DNA of 64,000 bases from a virus: the IMG/VR virus record IMGVR_UViG_3300043570_003132, positions 1 through 64,000 of that record; one strand, 5' to 3'. Shown here piece after piece: positions 61,633 to 64,000 of the stretch. Made by a program: the position numbers and the translations under genes. The notes beneath the pieces were generated by a model. That model was given only the letters and a program-made list of their open reading frames with translations, made no database searches and was not told where the DNA came from. Positions within the stretch are counted from its first letter, which is position 1. The number at the start of each line of letters is the position of its first letter.

Positions 61633-64000
61633 TTATGATTTTTTAGGTGTTGCAATATTAGGGTTAACTTCAGTTAAAGCAAACTTATATACTTTACCCT
61701 TCTTATTATTATATAAGAATAAATCATCTTCACCTTCCACTATTGTCCAATCACCAATTCCGTTGTTTAAGGATAAATCCGACGTATAAACTGTACTCCA
61801 ACGATATGTTGCCGAACCTAAATCTCTTGTTCCATTTGCTTCAGGTAAAACGTTACCTGCTACCGTTAATGTTGAACCGTCAAATGTTAAATTGGCTTCA
61901 GCATTTAATGTAACTCCACCGGCACTTGTCATTATTCTATTGTCAACAGCATTTGTAATTGTTGTTGTACCACTGGAACCTGAAGAACCGTTACTACCAC
62001 TAGAACCTGATGTTCCTGAACTACCGTTAGAACCTGAAGAACCACTAGTTCCTGATGACCCTGAACTACCCGATGTTCCACTAGAACCTGATGAACCGTT
62101 AGATCCACTAGAACCTGATGTACCACTAGACCCTGAAGAACCATTTGAACCTGATGTTCCTGAAGATCCACTAGTACCTGATGTTGCTGCAGTATATGAT
62201 GTTCCGTTTATTGATAATGAACCAGTTATACTTAAACTACCTGTAACTTGATGTGTGTCATCTAATGTATCACCAAATTTTGTTGATCCTGAAGAATACA
62301 TAACAGATGATGTAACATATGTCATGAAAAGTTCGTCAGCCGTAATTGCCCCTTTAACTTTTAATGAACCTGTAATCTCAACATTTTTAGTTGCCGACCA
62401 TATAGACCCTGTTTGTGCGAATATTGAATCTCCCGATGAACCACTTGAACCATTGGAACCTGAACTACCTGATGTTCCACTTGATCCTGAAGTACCTGAA
62501 GTACCGCCTGATCCAGATGATCCTGATCCACCGCTAGAACCTGATGTACCTGATGTTGCGGACGTATATGATAGACCACCAATTGTAACTCCATTTGTAA
62601 AATTAGCTGAACCCGATACGATAATATCGTCACCAAAAACAACACTATTACCACCTGAACTTAATATTTTAGATCCGTCTTGTAGTACAATATTTCCTCT
62701 AACATCAACCGAACCCGTCGTTGGGTCAATTAATATATTACCTCCACCCGATGACTTTAATTGAATATCTCCATCCACAGTTTGGAATGTGATTGTATCT
62801 GTACCTTGTTCTAAAATCTTAATTGATTGACCGTTGTCGGTTGTAATCTGTAATTCTTGGTTTGTACTACCTAAAACTTTTTGTCCGTCAATGTATAATG
62901 ATGCACTTGATAAGTATAAGTGTCTAAATGGATTTGACTCACTACCCAAATCAAATGAACCACTACCTACAGGTACAATTGACCCACTGAATGTTTGAGT
63001 TCCTTTAAACGTATTTGAACCTGTGATTGCAAAACCTAAATTTGTTCCTTGAACACTTGAACTTACAATATTACTACTTAATAGAGCTGAAGATAAATCC
63101 ACCGCTCCACTAACCATATGTCCACCTCTAACTACATTCACACTACCTGAAACTGCAAGTGGGAAATAAACATTAAGATTATTATTATCAACAGATTCTA
63201 TTCTACTTGGTATGATTATACTTCTACTATCGTCCCAAACCGTAACAACAGGGAAATCAATACCTAAATTGTGGAATACCGACCATGTTGCTAATGATGC
63301 GAATGTTTGTGTTGCTCCACCTATTCCATCTCTACCACTTGTTCCTGATGTACCTGAAGTACCACCTGAACCTGATGAACCCGAACCACCACTGGTTCCT
63401 GAAGAACCATTAATACCACTTGTTCCTGAAGAACCATTAATACCACTAGTTCCTGATGAACCACTAGTTCCAGATGAACCACTTGTACCTGATGTACCCG
63501 CAGTTCCCGCTCCACCTACAGTTACACTTATTGTTCCCTCTTGTGCAAATGGGAAATATACACTTATATTATTTGTGTCTGTTGAAATTATTTCACTTGG
63601 GATTACAATACGTCCGTCATTATCAAATACTTGAACTGATGGATATCTAACACCCATTTGGTGATTAAATGACCATGTGGCTGCTGCAACACTAACGTTT
63701 TGTGTTTTTGTTTGTCCATTTAATACAACGGCGTTTAAAGCATGTGATGCCGTTAATGCGTATGATGAACTTGCAATTGTTGTTGTTGAACTTGATACGT
63801 ATGAATTAAACCATGACTCATCTAACTTACCTGTTCCAACAACTGCACCATTAACGTATAATGATCCAGTAATCTTTACAGATCCAGTAAAATTATGATT
63901 ATCGTCAAATGTATTACCAAATGCTGTTGAACCTGATTCAAATAATACTGAAGACGTAACTAATGCCGTATGAATTTCTTTTGCTGTAAGTGTTCCTGTA
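61633..64000 (-). CDS. Large collagen-like tail fibre (partial, runs off right edge)
   Basis: The frame is open from the right edge to the stop at 61633, at least 788 residues. An ATG at 63657 is internal: upstream codons continue the fibre pattern (FTGSVKITGSLYVNGAVVG, ASSSYALTASHALNAVVL, AAATWSFNHQMGVRYPSVQV) and repeat a unit seen again 120 residues later (LATWSVFHNLGIDFPVVTVW). Three Gly-Ser-Thr tracts alternate with beta modules. The end (TTTITNAVDNRIMTSAGG, then DWTIVEGEDDLFLYNNKK) has no S74 domain. Segments flanking the last tract match the fibre at 8239-9696 closely. It is a virion fibre, probably trimeric. Confidence 0.88.
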   Translation of the reverse strand, partial: TGTLTAKEIHTALVTSSVLFESGSTAFGNTFDDNHNFTGSVKITGSLYVNGAVVGTGKLDESWFNSYVSSSTTTIASSSYALTASHALNAVVLNGQTKTQNVSVAAATWSFNHQMGVRYPSVQVFDNDGRIVIPSEIISTDTNNISVYFPFAQEGTISVTVGGAGTAGTSGTSGSSGTSGSSGTSGINGSSGTSGINGSSGTSGGSGSSGSGGTSGTSGTSGRDGIGGATQTFASLATWSVFHNLGIDFPVVTVWDDSRSIIIPSRIESVDNNNLNVYFPLAVSGSVNVVRGGHMVSGAVDLSSALLSSNIVSSSVQGTNLGFAITGSNTFKGTQTFSGSIVPVGSGSFDLGSESNPFRHLYLSSASLYIDGQKVLGSTNQELQITTDNGQSIKILEQGTDTITFQTVDGDIQLKSSGGGNILIDPTTGSVDVRGNIVLQDGSKILSSGGNSVVFGDDIIVSGSANFTNGVTIGGLSYTSATSGTSGSSGGSGSSGSGGTSGTSGSSGTSGSSGSNGSSGSSGDSIFAQTGSIWSATKNVEITGSLKVKGAITADELFMTYVTSSVMYSSGSTKFGDTLDDTHQVTGSLSITGSLSINGTSYTAATSGTSGSSGTSGSNGSSGSSGTSGSSGSNGSSGSSGTSGSSGSSGTSGSSGSNGSSGTSGSSGSNGSSGSSGTTTITNAVDNRIMTSAGGVTLNAEANLTFDGSTLTVAGNVLPEANGTRDLGSATYRWSTVYTSDLSLNNGIGDWTIVEGEDDLFLYNNKKGKVYKFALTEVNPNIATPKKS
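61968..62190 (-). repeat. Gly-Ser-Thr coding repeat, tract 3
   Basis: About 220 bases of short repeated units encode SGTSG/SGSNG/SGSSG residues of the large fibre. It is flanked by INGTSYTAATSGTSG and TTTITNAVDN modules that recur at 8239-9696. Frames on the plus strand here are shadows. Confidence 0.85.
62430..62560 (-). repeat. Gly-Ser-Thr coding repeat, tract 2
   Basis: About 130 bases encoding SGTSGSSGGSGSSGSGGTSG and similar units of the large fibre, between beta-strand modules. It uses more varied codons than tract 3. Confidence 0.8.
63328..63513 (-). repeat. Gly-Ser-Thr coding repeat, tract 1
   Basis: About 185 bases encoding GTSGTSGSSGTSG units including the exact duplicate SGINGSSGT. 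It ends at GRDGIGG, after which the ATQTFASLATWSVFHNL module begins. Confidence 0.82.

Noticed and set aside
63657-63657. ATG as the start of the large collagen-like fibre
   Set aside because: The frame stays open to the window edge and the upstream translation continues the fibre pattern, including a second copy of the ATWS..H..G module. The Met lies inside the gene.

Overview
The window is AT-rich, tightly packed with genes (mostly ATGA overlaps or gaps of a few bases) and looks like the tail-fibre and surface-glycan region of a large tailed bacteriophage. Phage origin is inferred from the structural genes at both flanks. These include two long fibres with Gly-Ser-Thr collagen-like repeats (one ending in an S74-type intramolecular chaperone), a glycine-rich adhesin, several single-domain LamG and fibrinogen-like fibre proteins, and typical small phage tail ORFs. 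No capsid, portal, terminase, polymerase, tRNA, integrase or CRISPR is visible here. Start codons are almost never preceded by a Shine-Dalgarno sequence but by A/T-only stretches, as in Bacteroidota and their phages, so a Bacteroidota host is my best guess (inference).

Layout: (1) 1-6838, plus strand: methyltransferases, sugar epimerases (including a plant-type GDP-mannose 3,5-epimerase), glycosyltransferases, a deacetylase-like protein and a PhyH oxygenase. (2) 6826-9696, minus strand: two more accessory genes, a small virion-type protein, a hairpin and the first collagen-like fibre. (3) 9757-33789, minus strand: a TibC-like O-heptosyltransferase fusion, a GT4/GT-A/FkbM triple fusion, many SGNH hydrolases, Fe(II)/2OG oxygenases, sulfotransferases with an APS kinase and DUF2061, a carbamoyltransferase, and an expanded family of probable glycosyltransferases. 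(4) 33867-42044, plus strand: epimerases, an RfbC-like 3,5-epimerase, split thiamine-diphosphate E1-like subunits and SGNH proteins. (5) 42030-54739, minus strand: three radical SAM proteins, LamG fusions, two GT7 enzymes resembling animal beta-4-galactosyltransferases, and further sugar enzymes. (6) 54764-64000, minus strand: a run of receptor-binding or fibre proteins, the last running off the right edge.

Taken together, roughly 45 of about 63 genes can build, move, epimerise, methylate, acylate or deacylate, sulfate, carbamoylate or hydroxylate sugars or sugar-bearing proteins. They sit between fibre genes whose products are full of Ser and Thr. The simplest unifying hypothesis is that the phage makes elaborate nucleotide sugars and decorates its own fibres (or the surface of the infected cell) with a heavily modified glycan. 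An O-heptosyltransferase next to a Ser/Thr-repeat fibre is the most concrete clue. This is inference; the sequence shows enzyme families and gene order, not products.
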